From Melanocharis versteri (lineage: Eukaryota > Chordata > Aves > Passeriformes > Melanocharitidae), in contig VZTG01002327.1 in the NCBI GenBank assembly GCA_013397845.1, positions 62,001-126,000 on the forward strand: a stretch of DNA of 64,000 nt. Direction: 5' to 3'. Shown here in pieces: positions 27,557-41,010 of this stretch (position 1 is its first letter; each line of letters starts with the position of its first letter). The translations under genes and the position numbers were made by a program. The notes under the pieces were generated by a model that worked only from the letters and a program-made list of their open reading frames with translations, made no database searches and was not told the DNA's origin.

Positions 27557-28251
27557 AAGCCTTTGAAATTGTAGTGCGACATGCAAGAAACTTCACCAAC
27601 AGCATGTTTAGGACCTACTACCAGAGCATGGGGCCCAGGGCTCTTAAATTTGTTGGAGAACTTTTTACTGATATCTCGCTGTACATTTTGGGCTCTGACA
27701 TCAGTGTCAATGACATGATAAATGAATTTTTTGACAGTTTATTCCCTTTGGTTTACTCTCACTTGATCAATCCCGGCTCCCCCGATCCCTCTGTGGAAAT
27801 GACCGAATGTCTGCGGGCGGCCCGGAGAGACCTCAAAGTCTTTGGGAACTACCCGAAGACGATGATGACGCAGGTGTCCAAGTCCCTGCAGGCCACACGA
27901 GTCTTTCTGCAGGCGCTGAACCTGGGGATCGAGGTGATAAACACTACTGACCACCTGAAATTCAGCAAGGACTGCGGGCGGGCGCTGCTGAAGATGTGGT
28001 ACTGCTCCCACTGCCAGGGGCTGCTCCTGGCCAAGCCCTGTGCCGGCTACTGCGGGGCGGTGATGCAGGGCTGCCTGGCGGGCGTCCTGGAGATCCACAA
28101 CCTCTGGAAGGAGTACATCAGCTCTCTGGAGGGGCTGACCAGGGGCATGCATGGCATCTACGACATGGAGCACGTCCTCCTGAGCCTGTTCTCCGTGGTG
28201 CGCGATGCCGTTGTCCACGTGCACAAGAACGAAGGGAAGCTCTCCACAGCT
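27557..28251 (+). CDS. GPC3: Glypican-3 exon 3 (large core exon)
   Basis: This 695-bp exon encodes 232 residues once the split first codon is completed (G from exon 2 plus AA gives Glu). It follows a T-rich tract and TTGCAG at 27551-27556 and ends before GTGAGT at 28252. The protein begins E-A-F-E-I-V-V-R-H-A and ends K-L-S-T-A, equivalent to human residues 113-344 with no net indel. It forms much of the helical cysteine-rich core. Cysteines lie in MTECLRAA, KDCGRA, WYCSHCQG, KPCAGYC and MQGCLAG. N-glycosylation sequons are N-F-T (27589-27597) and N-T-T (27940-27948), at the places of human Asn124 and Asn241. The run FLQALNLGIEVINTTDHLKF is glypican-typical. Some stretches (FFDSLFPLVYSHLINPG, MHGIYD) look more like GPC5. 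Base composition changes within the exon from about 42% to about 67% GC. The frame stays open past the donor to a stop at 28411-28413, so intron retention would add a short unrelated tail. Confidence 0.95.
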
Positions 28252-29317
28252 GTGAGTAGTTCTCTGCAGTTCCCCAGGCTCTCTGCCACGGCTTGTACAC
28301 AAACTCTGCGTGTTGAAACCAAGCTGCCCCTTTCCTCCTGCCGACAAAACCCAAATGCTCCAGTTACCAGCCCCTTCCCACCCCATTCTGATCTTCCAAA
28401 AAAGTTTTGGTAGCATTTGAAACTGGTGTTTGCAGGGCCTGGGTTTCTGTTCAGGGCTTTGCCTCTTTTCAGGTTTGTCAGAGCAGAAGGGTCTGGATTT
28501 GCCTAGGGGTGTGAGGTTGGGAGCTGCGATATCCCAGCATCTTCAGTTTTCCTTGAGTGCTGTGCTTGCCCTGGGTAGCTCTGAAAGGCTGGTCCTGCTC
28601 TCCAGGTGTCCCCTGCCTCCTTTAACATCACAAAAATGTACCTCCAAATAGATGCCAAGCAGAGGCATGTGCTGTAGCATCCCCTGATTTACCAAAGAAG
28701 AGCTGATTCTCCATCTTTTAGTAACTTGTTCCAGTTTTGGGCTGCATTTAATCGCAGGGATGAGATTATTTCTTATTTTTACTTGAGTCTTTAAAAACAC
28801 ATTGTGTGAATTTCTGAGCCTCCCGAGAAATTGAGGCTGTCTTGTTCTGAAAATCCTGCTGCTCTGTTTGAACACCAAGGGCAAATGTACTGTGATAATA
28901 TAATGCTTTTTCTGCAGAGGAGATTTTTCTTGAGACACAGTTGAGCTGCTCCATGTAGGTAGGGAAGAGTTGGGGATGGGGCAAAGGTGCAGGAGTGTTG
29001 TAATAGTTTACTTAAAGCCAATAATGATTAAAATCTGACACTGTTTCCCTGTTAGCTGCTTGTTCCTGCCATTCTTGACTCCTGTTTACAAAAGAACTGT
29101 GTTTATGTAGGTCACTGTACTACTTGCACTGTAAGTGACTCTTATCTTTTTTGGGGGGCACTGTGGAAATGTATCGGCTTATGGGCTTTGAGCTGTGTGG
29201 CACTCAGCCAGCAGCACTTTGTGCTGTTCTCTGTGCTGGCTTTGCTCACCACCACACTTGTGCAGGCTGTGAAATAACGTGGTGGCACTCAGGTGGTTTC
29301 CCACCCCAGGCAGTTTG

Positions 29318-29341
29318 GCACACATGGAGCACACATGGAGC
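29318..29341. repeat. 11-bp tandem duplication
   Basis: GCACACATGGA occurs twice in direct succession in intron 3. Confidence 0.9.
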
Positions 29342-32084
29342 AAGCCTTCTCCACTGCTTAGAAGGGGTTTAGGGACCACATTACACTGAGTTGGTTTGCT
29401 GTTGTGTTGCAGTGACCAGGAGGAGTCTGTGGCTGGGCTGGGTGTTGGTCACCCTCGCAGATGGGCCCAGGCAGGACTTGTGGGCAGCATGTTAAGCTCC
29501 AGGGTGCAGTGCAAGAGATTGGCTTTCAGCCTGCCTGAGTCCCTTTCTGCAGAAAATCCCTGTTTTACAGCAGCCTGCCGAGCACTGCTTGTGCAGGGAG
29601 GTTCCAGCTGATGGTCTAGGAGCAGCAGCTCTGCTGCCGTGGAGCCAGGGGAAGTTGTTCTCCCATCAGCCAGAGCCATCAGTCAGCCCTCTCTGGAACA
29701 GCAAAGGAGCAGAGATGTAACTGTAGGTTTACCTTGAGTTCAGGTGAGATGGAGAATTCATGTTGCAGTTGATAATGAGAGAAAAGCCAGCTCAACTCTA
29801 AGCCCAGTTAGCATTTCCAGGGCAGTAAGAAACAAAACTTACTTCTGTATGTAGAGTGAGCCTGTTTAATCTCAAAAGATATTCAGCTGTGAGCAAAAGC
29901 ATCCAACATGTTTTGCATCAGTGAGCCCACCATGCTTGTAGGTGCTAAGGCAGAGCAGAAGCATTGTGCGTGTGCCAAGTTCTGTGAGCACAGACCTGGG
30001 CATTGCTGTAGGGTCCTGAAAGGATCAGTGTTTGCTCTCCCATACCTTCCTTTTATTGGCACAACAACAAAAACACACTTTTTCTTGGAGATGTCCATGT
30101 ATATCGTGAACAAACATGGCTGTCCCTTGTATTACTGAATGTTGACACCTTGATCTGTCTACAGAGAACGTGTTTGTGGGAGGACAGGTAGATGGAGAGC
30201 CACTAAAGTCACCACAAAGCAGTAGAGCTACAATCTGCCCACCTTCTGCCAAACCAGAACATAAATTGACTTCCTTTACAATAAAAAATTACTGGACATT
30301 ACAAAACCATTCAGTGCTTTTGTATGTGGTAACGCTGTTGGAATTCATTAGTGCCATGTGTAGTTAGGTACTTACTTAAACATAACTCCTCTTGATTATT
30401 TAATAGTTCAGTGATTCGTTTCTTTCTCTAGAAACATTTTTGAGTTATTGGAAGGAAGAAGAAAAATTCCAAGCCAAACAAGCCAGTTGCCTGGCAATTG
30501 TCACCGAAAGAGAATGGCCACTGGGTTTTTGAAGTTTGTTTTTAGAACACTGAAGTTGCTCAGCTAAGGGTCTTATCTCAGACCTGAGCCCAGAGCAACT
30601 TTCATTTTTTTCCAAATGAGGACATGAGCTGTTCAGTGGAGAAATAAGGCAATAATGGAAGCACTGACAGTCTTAACTACAATATTGCAGAGAGCTGATT
30701 CTAATAGCTGAGTTGCATCAGGACCTAGGGTAATCTGGGGTAAATATCTTCGTAAGATATCACTTTGTAAATGATAGAATACAACTTTTTTTATTTAGCT
30801 GTGCTATGATGAAAGTTTCTCTGTTAAACTTATCAGCACATATTGAGTTTCAAAGAATATACCTGGAAGCAAACAGTTGTATTTACTGTTATCCTGTAAA
30901 TATGATTGTTTTTAGACACTGTACTCATACCAAAGTATGGAATGCCACAGGGGTTGTCTTTGAAAATGTGGGATTTTAAGCTTGCCCTGGCTTCTCATAT
31001 CGACCTCTTTTATTACTGACCTTGGCCACCACTGCTTCTGTAGGCAAAGTACAGTTCACCTGTATGGTATTAAGAATAATGACAGGTTATTTAATTGTCA
31101 TTAAAATCCTCTGGAATTACGGAAAATTTATCTTCCATGCTTATAGTGATTATACCATGAATAACAATGCTACTGCCCTTTCCTGTCCTTTGGGCTTCTT
31201 TTGTTCTTTGCAGCATTGGCAGCATTTCTGCAGCAGTAGTTTTCCCTCCTGGTATTTCAGATCCTCAGGTGTGTTATCTGACTGAGCATCTTTTCTCCAT
31301 GTGGTTGTTCCTTTTTCCCCCTTGCCACCCACCCCTAGGCTGGGTGTGGGCATGCACACACAGACCTGGACCCCTCTGTAGCTTGGAGCAGACCTGGCTA
31401 CAAAGGGCACATGAACCTGAGCTCCAGAGGTGTTACAGAGCCTCCAGGCAGGTTTCTGAGGAGCTCTACGGTCCCCAAGAGGAGGGAGTCATACTGCTGT
31501 AAATCTGCTTTTGGAAACTGTGCCTCCAGGCATGCGTTTAAATGGGAGCCTGTGTGTTGTTCCTGGTCTGTAAACAGCAGTGCAGAAGAGTGAATTCAGT
31601 AATGTGGCAGTAAACAGTTCCCATCCCAAGCCTTGCTTTAGTAGCTAATTTGTCAGCGGTGGTGTGTGTTAGGGCTTTATTATTTCTACAATTCGTCTGC
31701 TTAAAAACTTCCCCCCTAAAACCTGCTATTAAAATACTTTATCAAGGAGGCTGATTCTCAGGGCACATTGGGAAAAAAATTTGCTGTCTAGGCCTATATC
31801 TATATTAATTTTCTAATCTTCTACTTTTTCCCTGGTTGAAAATCTGTCTAGTGTGCCCACCTCTTGTAGATATTTTAATCATGAGTGTAGGGAAGAGTGA
31901 TTTTAGTCAGTCTGTTTGTGCTTTTTACCACAAACCAAGACAACTGGGAGAGATGCAGTAGAAATAAGCTTAATAAAATATTCAACCCCAGCACCTCCAA
32001 AAGTTAGTGCTTTCTCTGTTATTGAAATTCCAAGGGAGACAGTCTGGGAGTCTTTCATCGGTAATAATTGACCTCCTCTGAGGT

Positions 32085-32700
32085 TAGAAGCATAGGATGG
32101 TTTAGGTTGGAAGGGACCTTAAAGATCATCTGGTCCTGACCCCCCTGCCATGGGCAGGGACACCTTTCACTGCACCACGTTGCTCAAAGCCCCATCCACC
32201 CTGGCCTTGAACGTTGCCAGGGATGAAGCAACCATAGCTTCTCTGGGCAACCCGTGCCAGGGCTTACCCACCCTCACAGTCAAGAATTTCCTCCTAATAT
32301 CTAATCTGAACCTCTGTCAGCTGAAAGCCATTCCTCCTTGCCCCATCACTCCACACCCTTGTATTAAGTCCCACTCCAGCTCTCTTGGAGCCCCGTTAGG
32401 CACTGGGAGGTGCAGTAAGGTCTCCTGGCAGCTTTCCCTTCTCCAGAAGAGTTGAACAACCCCAACTCTCTCAGCTTGTCTCCATAGCAGAGATGCTCCA
32501 GACCTCTGACCAGCTTTGTCACCCTCAGTCCAACAGGTCCATGTCCTTCTTATCTTGGGGGGCCTTGGAGCTGGAGGTAGGGTCAGAGTGGGGGAATTCT
32601 GTCCCTCTACTCAGAGTGGAGTAGAGGGACAGAATCCCCTCCCTCAACCTGCTTCCCACCCCATTTTTGATACAACCCAGCTGCCCAGCCCCTGCTGCTC
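32085..32700 (-). mobile_element. CR1 LINE 3' end, antisense, with internal hairpin
   Basis: It begins at the CR1 3' terminus (ATAGGATGGTTTAGGTTGGA, AGGGACCTTAAAGATCATCT) and continues through GCCATGGGCAGGGACACCTT, TTTCCTCCTAATATCTAATC and CTTCTCCAGAAGAGTTGAAC to AGAGGGACAGAATCCCCTCC and TTTTTGATACAACCCAGCTG near 32680. It is the best preserved CR1 copy in the window. A 21-bp stem-loop at 32591-32639 lies inside it (see findings). Confidence 0.93.
32591..32639. repeat. Near-perfect inverted repeat (hairpin) inside CR1
   Basis: The left arm at 32596-32612 pairs perfectly with 32619-32635 over 17 bp, with loop AGAGTG at 32613-32618. After one unpaired A (32595), GGGG at 32591-32594 pairs with CCCC at 32636-32639. 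The right arm is what CR1 normally has at this place; the left arm is its reverse copy. Confidence 0.95.
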
Positions 32701-35700
32701 CCCTTGCAGCTCTACCTGCAGAACATTGCCTAGGAAGGAAAGAGCAGGGAGCTCAGCAAAGTCTTTTTTTTTTCCACTGAGAACTGAAGACTGAGTTTCT
32801 AGAAAATCCTATTAAATTGCAAAATTAACCAGAGCTTTGTTGAACCGCTTGCACTCGTCGAAAGGAGGGAAGCAGAAAGGTGCCAGTGCTATATGGGAAC
32901 AGCATGCAATTCCCAAAATGCTTGTCCTGTGAGCAGATCCCTGCTGTTTTACTTTCCTGCAAACACCTTTAAAAGACTGTTTAGATCTGGCTTAACTAGG
33001 TTATTCAGCTGTGCTGCTGAGGTGCTGTGGAGGTGATGCCATTGTGCAGGCTGGGTTTGATGTTATCCCAAAGCTGAAGAGCTCACCTCACCTGGCTCAG
33101 GGAGAGTGCCTGGAGTGAGCCCAGCTCTGATGGCCTTGGGAAGCCTCAGAGTCAGGAAAACTAGACCCTTGCTTCCCAAGATTTTTAGGGAATCCTGGTG
33201 GGGATTTCATGAGCATGTTGTAAAGATAACCAGGTACTTTGGTTGATTGTAGCACCACAGGAGCATTGCTGCAGTGTGTGCTCAAAGCAGCAGTTCCAGC
33301 AGATACGCAGGGGTGAAAATCAAGAGTATGTGAATAAACAGACTTTTGGCACCCAGGAATGAAAATATCACCCGTTGCCATACACAATGATTTAGTATAT
33401 TTGTCAGCACGGTGATGCCAGGCTGGTTTTCCCCAAATACTGCCCAGGAACTGCTTTTGGGGCCATCTCACCTGGTGACTTGCTGGAAGCTGCTTTGTTC
33501 AGCAGGTTGCACTGGCAGGGAGCTCCGGTGAGTTTTCCTATCTGCTAATGGATTTTGCTGTCTGTACTAGAGCTGGCAAGAGATTTGCGGGGAAAGCTTT
33601 GAAATTACAGCGCTGTTTGCAAAGTCCTTCCCTCTGAGATGCTGAGATCGGTTTCTTTGTACTTTTAATGTGAGTTGCTTTTTGTTGGCATCACTCCTGG
33701 GACAGTCAGCTGGATGTACAGCCTCTTTATTTTCAAGTTCTTTATTGGCAAAGTTTAATCCTCAGGCTATTCTCTAATACTCACTTGGTAGCTAGCTCCA
33801 TTTTTCACTTAAAGCTGGAAATACAGGTGAAGTTTTGGTTTTCAGTGATCTCAGATCTCCTCAGAACTATCCCAAGGTGTGTGTATTGTGTATTTTGTTA
33901 TCCATTTTGTGATAGGCAGTGTAAGGTGCCTGATAAGCGTGTTAAAGCAAGCATCTGTTCCCCCTGCAGGATGAAAATAAACCTAATTATGGGGGCAGTA
34001 TCAGCAGCATTCCCATTCCTGTGAAAAGACCTTGGGAGTACTGTGATTAGTTGTCTGAAGAAGTTTCAGGTGGTAAAGATTTTCTGACACTTGGGGAAGC
34101 ATATGGCAAGGCACCAAATTTCAGGGTGTTGATTTTGAGCTAGAAATCCCTAAGTTATCGGTGGCTTGGCTGGTGCTGAAAGAATAAGGGCAAAAGTTAT
34201 TCATGCCTGCACTTTTGTTACCCATTATCAACAATTTTGATCCGGCTATTTTGGCATGCTGCTGTGGGACTTAAATCTCTGTTTTAGTATTCAAATACAC
34301 AGTAGCAAATTAGGGGCCTGCATCTCATTCTTGGAAGGGGCTTTGGCATGAATGTTCTTGGCCATCACTTGCCTCTCTAGGGGAGTGAGACACAGAGGTT
34401 ATTCTCAGCCTAGTGAAAGCTTTACCTCTTGTCTGGGGAGCGAGACCATTGGTGTCACAATTAATTAACCCACTGCTAGCAAGGATTTTGCCTGTGAGGA
34501 TACAGGATAGCACTTCTTTGGTCAGGGTTGTCCTTTTCCAGGGTGGGCAGAGTGGCATGCTGGCGTGCCCTCCTGCTTGCCCTGGTGGCATGGCAAGGCT
34601 TTGAGTCCGTTTGCCACTGAATTGGGTCTGGATGAAGCAGACTGGGTGCGTGGGGCTCTGCAGAGCTGCTGGGTGGAAGCAGTGGCCAGTGGTGCTCAAA
34701 CCTGTCACTGCAAAGCCAGAGGAGGTGGCACGGAACATCAGCACAGGTTTAATATAAAAACAGCCTTTGATTCTGCTTCTATTTGTAAATTTTTATATTA
34801 TACTCTTCTTTTTTGTTCTCCCTTTGTCCTTTTAACTGGGCGTGTTCTGGCCTCTGAGATGTGCCATTTCAGGGGAATTTGCAGTGAGACTTTTTTTTTT
34901 TAAATAAAAAATGGAAGGTAGGTGCTGACAGTGCCCCCTCCTCCCTGCATGCACACACGGCAGCACGTGGAGCATCCTTTGACAGCGTGTTTGATGTCCA
35001 ACCCAACTTTGCACTGAAGATCACATGAATCTCTTTGTTGACTTCAGCCTGAGACAGATCACTCAGCTGGTGGCAACTTCATCCCCACTACTCTGCAGCT
35101 TAAAAAGAGCTTTTTAAGGCTGCTGCCTTTTGTGGGAGGGAATATCCTACAGCACCCACTGAGCCTGGCTTGATCTCCCTTTGGATCACGTGTTGGCTGC
35201 ATTGCGAGTGAGATGCATGCAGGTTTGCATGTGATGGGATGTCTTGTGTCTTTTCCAAGCTGAAGTCAGAAGCCTAAAGACCTCATGCAGATTAATTACT
35301 GGTTCTGTGTAGCTGTCTGCATGCACCATGGCTTGGCGTGTTTCTTGTTTTAGTGGAGGAGCTAATTTGTTGTTTTGCAGCTGGCTCCCGAGTGTTTGAA
35401 AAGATATTTGGTTCTGAGATGCCCTGGCATCAGTACAAAGAACTCCCAGAGTTAGTGGGGCAGGATACAGTCTTAACAGCTGGAAATGAGGGTACACAGC
35501 TTTGCAATGCTTTGCAGCTTTCTTCACTGCACAGAACAGCTTCTTTTTTTCTCATCTCTTTCCTTTTTCCCGGCTCCCATCACAGTTGGACCTGGGATGC
35601 TTTGGGATTTAGGAGAGGAGGGAACTGGTGGTCATGCCATCCAAAGCATTGTGGGAGGGGATGTACGGGGTGCCTGTTCCTTCTCTGAGCTTCAAGCTTT

Positions 35701-37224
35701 GCAGTTTCAGGCTGTCTGATTTTTTAATAAATTGTGATGGTCGAAGACATAATGGGAGGTCTTGAAATAGATTGGATTTAAGCAGAAAAAAACTGAGTTT
35801 CAGTCTGAACCAAAGATCAGAGCATCAGAAAGTTCCCTCCATGTGTCTTGAGGCTTCGTCTGCATCCAAAACTGCAGGAGAGGTGCTGGCCAAGGAGGAG
35901 CTGCCCCTCTGAAAGGGGAGGGCTGGAGCACAGCCCTTTCACTGGGGCTGTGTTTGCAAATGACCTTTGCAGCTGAACTTCCTTCAGAGTTAAACCAGCC
36001 CCGTGCTCTGGGTGCTTGCTGAGATTTAGATTTGGTTTTCCTGAAGGATGCTACAAGCTGGTGCCTGACAGAAACAGGAGACTGTTAGATGTGGGCTGAC
36101 CCCCCCGGCTTCTGAGGAGCCTGCAGAGAAGTGATATCCACAGCATGAGCTGCCTTTATCCTTATTTAACTGAGTCCCTCCAGACGTGCCATTGCCCTGT
36201 ACTCTTACTGTGGAATGGTGGAGCTGCCTCTGGAATTCTCTGTTAAAACTGCCCACACGTCTTTCTTCTACCAGAGAGATTAAACCCCTGAGCATCAGCC
36301 CCGCAGACATGGCTCCCTGCTCGCTGCCCAGATTGCTGCAGCCTCCTGCAACCCCTATTAACATAGATGCTTTATTAGCAAAATACATTCTGGCCCATTT
36401 CCTTTCCTGAAGATTTTTATCCTTGCTTAGACCCGCAGCTTTGCAACACCAGAGTTGTGCTCACCAATATCCATCTCTCTGTGCTTTTTACGCTAAACCC
36501 TCCTTTGGCCTCATTATCCGTGACTGCAGTTTCCACTCAGACCTCCATCCGGGGTCAATCACCGGGCATCCTTCATCTTAACAGCGCTGAGTTTACTCCC
36601 AGTGACAGTAACCCCCGTGAGTGTTGCTGCCTTAAAACCAGAACTATCTCTCCCATTAGCAATGCTGATGAATGAGCCAAGAACAAACCAGAAACTTAAA
36701 AGCGACCCTCTGCAAAGCAGGAATAGTGCCCAGAGCTGCCCGGGCGGAGCAGCGGTGTTTTGTTTTGCGCTGGAGAGGATGAGGGGCTGGGTTGCAATGA
36801 GTGGTTTGCTTCATTTTGAATTCTCTGCCTGTGTGTGGTGCTGTGAATTATATCATTTTTGCATCTTATTGTAAAGTGGCTTTGAGGTACCAGGCATGAA
36901 GGATGCTAAATGCATTTGGCTGGGAAAAAAATTCAACAAACAATTGAGGCAGGTTTTTCATCCATCTGCTGCAGCAGTGCACCCCTCATTGCCGGGTCCT
37001 CACTGCATTGTCAGGCTACTGCAAAAAGAGCTGGTGGCCTTTTCCATCCCTACCTGTTGTGTTGCCCCACTAATGAGCCCCCAAGGGCACGGAGCCTGCT
37101 TTCAGTAGGTGAAGTTTGCTGCTAACTGCATTATTCTTCCAAAGATTTGTTTAAGCAAGAGCAGGCTGGCTGCAGAAAGCTGTGCTGATAGCCTACAGCT
37201 ACTTGGGCAGAGTTATTTCTGTTT

Positions 37225-37253
37225 AAAAAGAAAAAGAAAAAGAAAAGAAAAAG
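37225..37253. repeat. (AAAAAG)n purine run
   Basis: About five units of A4-5 followed by G, all purine on the + strand. Confidence 0.9.
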
Positions 37254-37929
37254 CAAGGCAGCTGTTGGCAAATTTTGCAATTCTTTATGCAGGTGTATCT
37301 TTCTAACCTAATCGATTTTCACACCCAATTCTCTTCCATGCTACTGGCAAAGGTAGAGACGATGCTCTGAGCCAGTGACCTGGAGAGAACCACCTGGAGA
37401 GCCGGGTGGCTACTGAGGATAACTTGGGGGTGACTGATGTGCTCTAAGTTACGTCTTCCTAAAGCTTATTAACTCCTGGATTGCACATATTGATCTGTAT
37501 CACTGTACAAATAAACCTCACGCTGCTGCTCTCCAGAGAGCAGAGTGCAGGTATTTCTGTGGATGCCCAGCTGCCTGTGCTGATATTTAAGTCATCCATC
37601 CTCTGTCTCCTCCCTGAGGGGCAGCCCAAAAGCCGTGGAGCAGAGGGCACATGAGGGCAGGGGGGCTGCAGGAGGTGATGCTGGGGTGGCCCTGATGAGC
37701 AGAGGGGCACCATGAGCTCAGTGCTGATGGGCCCAAGGGGGTTTGCCCAGCAGATGCTAAAAAACATGCAGGAAGGTAATCTCGGAGCCTTCCTTCATGC
37801 AATTCCCATTGTTTGGAGCCAGAAAGAAATTTAATAACTCTCCACCTGTAGGTTTTGGTGCAAGATGTAAGCTGGGCATTTCCCCAACTCATGGTAAAGA
37901 CAAACATCTTGCAAGGTGAGTGGAAAGTA

Positions 37930-38330
37930 ATGATGATACACCAAAATGCATTACAAGTGTTTAGTCAATTTTTTTTCCCATCTAATGATTGTCCTACCTA
38001 ATTTTGGAATTGTTGTATATCAATTTATCAGAATTCACTTCTCATAATCAAATACTAGTCCTCTGTTTGATGCTGTTAATAAAGGTGTTGTGATAAAGTT
38101 GAATTAATTTAATTTCTGTCTGCAAAAGCCTATTGTTGAATGAGTCCCTTTAATACGTTAATCAGACATATAGCATTGTAACCAGGTTAAAAGTGCAAAC
38201 CAATTTCCATTATAAAGATATTCTCAATCAGGCAGAAACTAATCTAACGTTGTAAGTCATTCTGTAATTCAATTGTTCTAACCACAGTACATGTAAAAAC
38301 AAGATGTCTTACAACAAAGTCTCAAAAAAG
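37930..38330. other. AT-rich block, possible conserved non-coding element
   Basis: A stretch without repeats, rich in TAAT and ATTA cores (for example TTGAATTAATTTAATTT near 38100), with no frame and no mobile-element similarity. The look is that of conserved regulatory DNA in developmental gene introns, but conservation cannot be judged here. Confidence 0.25.
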
Positions 38331-40944
38331 CCCTGCAGATATTTATATCTTTATAGAAAAGAATGATTTACATTTTCAATAAGCCTTATTTGTCTTTGGG
38401 AGAAAATGTAATTCCTTTATCGAGCAGAAATCTAATGGGAGCCTTTTTACCTTGTTTGCCATGTTTTGGGTGTATTATCTTGGTGCTGACCCTTAATTGG
38501 ATTAGGTTAGGCCTGACTGTCAGGGAGAAAAAAATTGCTGTGGATCTGGTAGCTTCAAAACTAAGAAAAAAATCAACAGATGAAGTAAAAAATAAAAACG
38601 ATGTAAAAAAGAACATAGGGCCTTCCCAAGCCTTTTGTTGGCCTTGAATGGATTCATTTCACCAGCAGCTAATCTCTGCTGCATGGAGATATTTTTACCA
38701 TTTTTCCTTGATGATATTTATTACACTTCTCTTCTAGGCTTTGACTGGGGAGGTGGGGAGGTCCATGGCATGGCCATGGAGAAAGCCTCATGCCCCCCTT
38801 GCCAGGAGCTGCATAATGAGTGAGGTTGCTCTGAGCTTTGCTGGGAAACAAACGCTTGTAATTTTTCGACTGAAGAAATTCAGCAACTTAACTGCTGAAA
38901 TGATTTGGAGAGTTTTGGTGCCTCCAGCCTTGTTTTCTAAGCAGAGACTGGTGTTTGAAAAGAGAAAGGTGGATGGAGGGAGAAAAGAGTTGCTGCTGGG
39001 GGGATTATTCCTATCTGAAGGTTAAAATAAGTAGGGTGATGGTCCTTTGTAAGGGCTGATGTGTGGGGAGGAATGGTGAGTACCAAACCTTTGGGGTAGG
39101 AAGGGTTTCCATTCACCACAGGAAAGGAGAAGGGCATTTTATAGCAAAAAGTACTTAGTGGTGTAAAAACCTTTGGGATGGTTTCAGTACAAGCATTTAT
39201 TGAAATATAAATCTGAAAAGCTGTGTGTACCTGTGAACATGGTCTGTGCAGGCTGAAAAACAGGCATTGCCTTTTACCTGCTTGTTTTGATATCACCAGT
39301 TATAGCAGATTTAGTGGTAAGCCCTGTGCGCTCTATTTTAAATAAATATTATACTTGCTATTGGATTGTTGAAAGAGAGAGAGAGAACTAATTAAGGAGA
39401 TGGGATATCATCAGTAAATTTTTCTTCCCTGAGATTTTATGAGCAGTAATTTGAAAAGAGCCATATTAAAGTCATTGAGGAACAAGTTAATGCTGCGTTT
39501 CTGAGAATATTGCCCTTCTACTCAAAGATTATATTAAAGAATAAACAGTGTACAGTAGCTAATTGCTAGCTGACACATTATAATGGCTTTATACTTCCAA
39601 AATTGAATTGGTCTGGTTTAAGGGAAAAAAAAGGGGGAATGTAATGCAGTAACTTTTTAATTATTTAACGAAGTATTTCTCAAAGAATAATTGAATCTGG
39701 GCTCATGGCTGCATGGGGGAAGAGACACTGGTAGGTATTGACCACATTTGCAGCCCAGCTGACACGGCTGCTGTTAAATACCCTGTTACAGGCTCTGACT
39801 CTGGCTTGCGTTCCAGACTGATGGCAGGTATCTGTTTTTCCTCTCTAAATTAAGCTGCTAGGAATTTATTTCTCTCGGATTGTTCCTTTCTGTAGTGCCG
39901 TAGGCACAAATACAGTGCAATGTTAAAACCCACAGAAATCTGCCAAGGAAACCGATTAACCCGTGGAAGGAAAATAACAAGCGCACGGCGATTGCCTGGA
40001 GCTGTCGTGCTGCCTGGCTTTGCCCAGTGAGGGTTTTTTTAAGTCCTTGGTAAAAACTGGTGATTCCTCAAGTCAATTCCTTGTTTCTCAGTCTGTTGGG
40101 ATAGGGTAGATTTGACTGCCTGCAATAGGAGGGTCTTCTAGGGACCCATAGTAGCAATTGTGGAAATGTTAGAGCATGCACGGAATGCAGTTGCATAATT
40201 AAACTGCATTTAGCATCCTTAGCAGAAATGGGCTTTGCTACCTCGAGTCCAAATTTTCTGTCAGGTTAGATGAATCGGTGCTAATGTTGAAATCAGCTGT
40301 CTGAGTTTGGAGCCTCTTCAGCTTCCTCGGGGAACCAGTCCCAAAGGCAGAGCAGCAGCCTGGGGTCAGGAGCAGCCGTGCCCCCCATGTCTGCTGTGCC
40401 CCCTCATTAGCCACGAAGCACGCTGGGGGCATGGGGCTTCACCAGGAGATGGACTCTGAGTACTGCCACCTTCTGCTCCTGAGCCTGGCTTTGGTCAGTC
40501 TAACATGCTCTGGTTTTCTCTGGATTTTGCTCCCCTATCTTCCCTTTTGCTCTGCTGTAACCTTCCAGGCAAGGCTGACTTCTCCTTCCAAGAATAAAGT
40601 CTTAGTTTGGTTGTCTAAGAAATATCAGATTGCGCAGATCTAACTTAAAACCATAATGGTGCATTAGTATGCTACAGGGCCCTGTTCCAGGAAATGTCTC
40701 CACAAGGGAAAACTGCTTTAGTGTGTGCCAAAAATTAAGCAAATGCTTTTTTTCTTGACTCTCCCAGCTGGTTGGCTGGGTTGAGTCTGAGCCCTGGCTG
40801 GGGCTACAGCCACCCGCCCTGTGGTTTGCTGCCCAGGTCCAACCATCCAAACTGAAATACCAAATTTTGTGTTAAATATGGAATTACCAAAATGCTGGAG
40901 GGAAGGGCTGACTTGAGAAGTTGTGCTTTAATTATATGTCATGG

Positions 40945-41010
40945 ATTATAAAGACAGAAGGAACAACTGTGATCATTTAGTCCGACTTCCTCTCTACCTA
41001 TAAATAACAA
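40945..41010 (-). mobile_element. Old CR1/L3-like 3' tail, antisense
   Basis: GATTATAAAGACAGAAGGAA, followed by TGTGATCATTTAGTCCGACT and TCCTCTCTACC, resembles the reverse complement of an old sauropsid CR1/L3 tail (…CATAAAGGCAGAAGGGACCA…GTGATCATCTAGTCTGACCT). It is short and diverged, and recalled from family knowledge. Confidence 0.6.

Noticed and set aside
27739..28416. 225-codon minus-strand frame opposite exon 3
   Set aside because: Mirror of a strongly coding, GC-rich exon; antisense frames open by codon bias.
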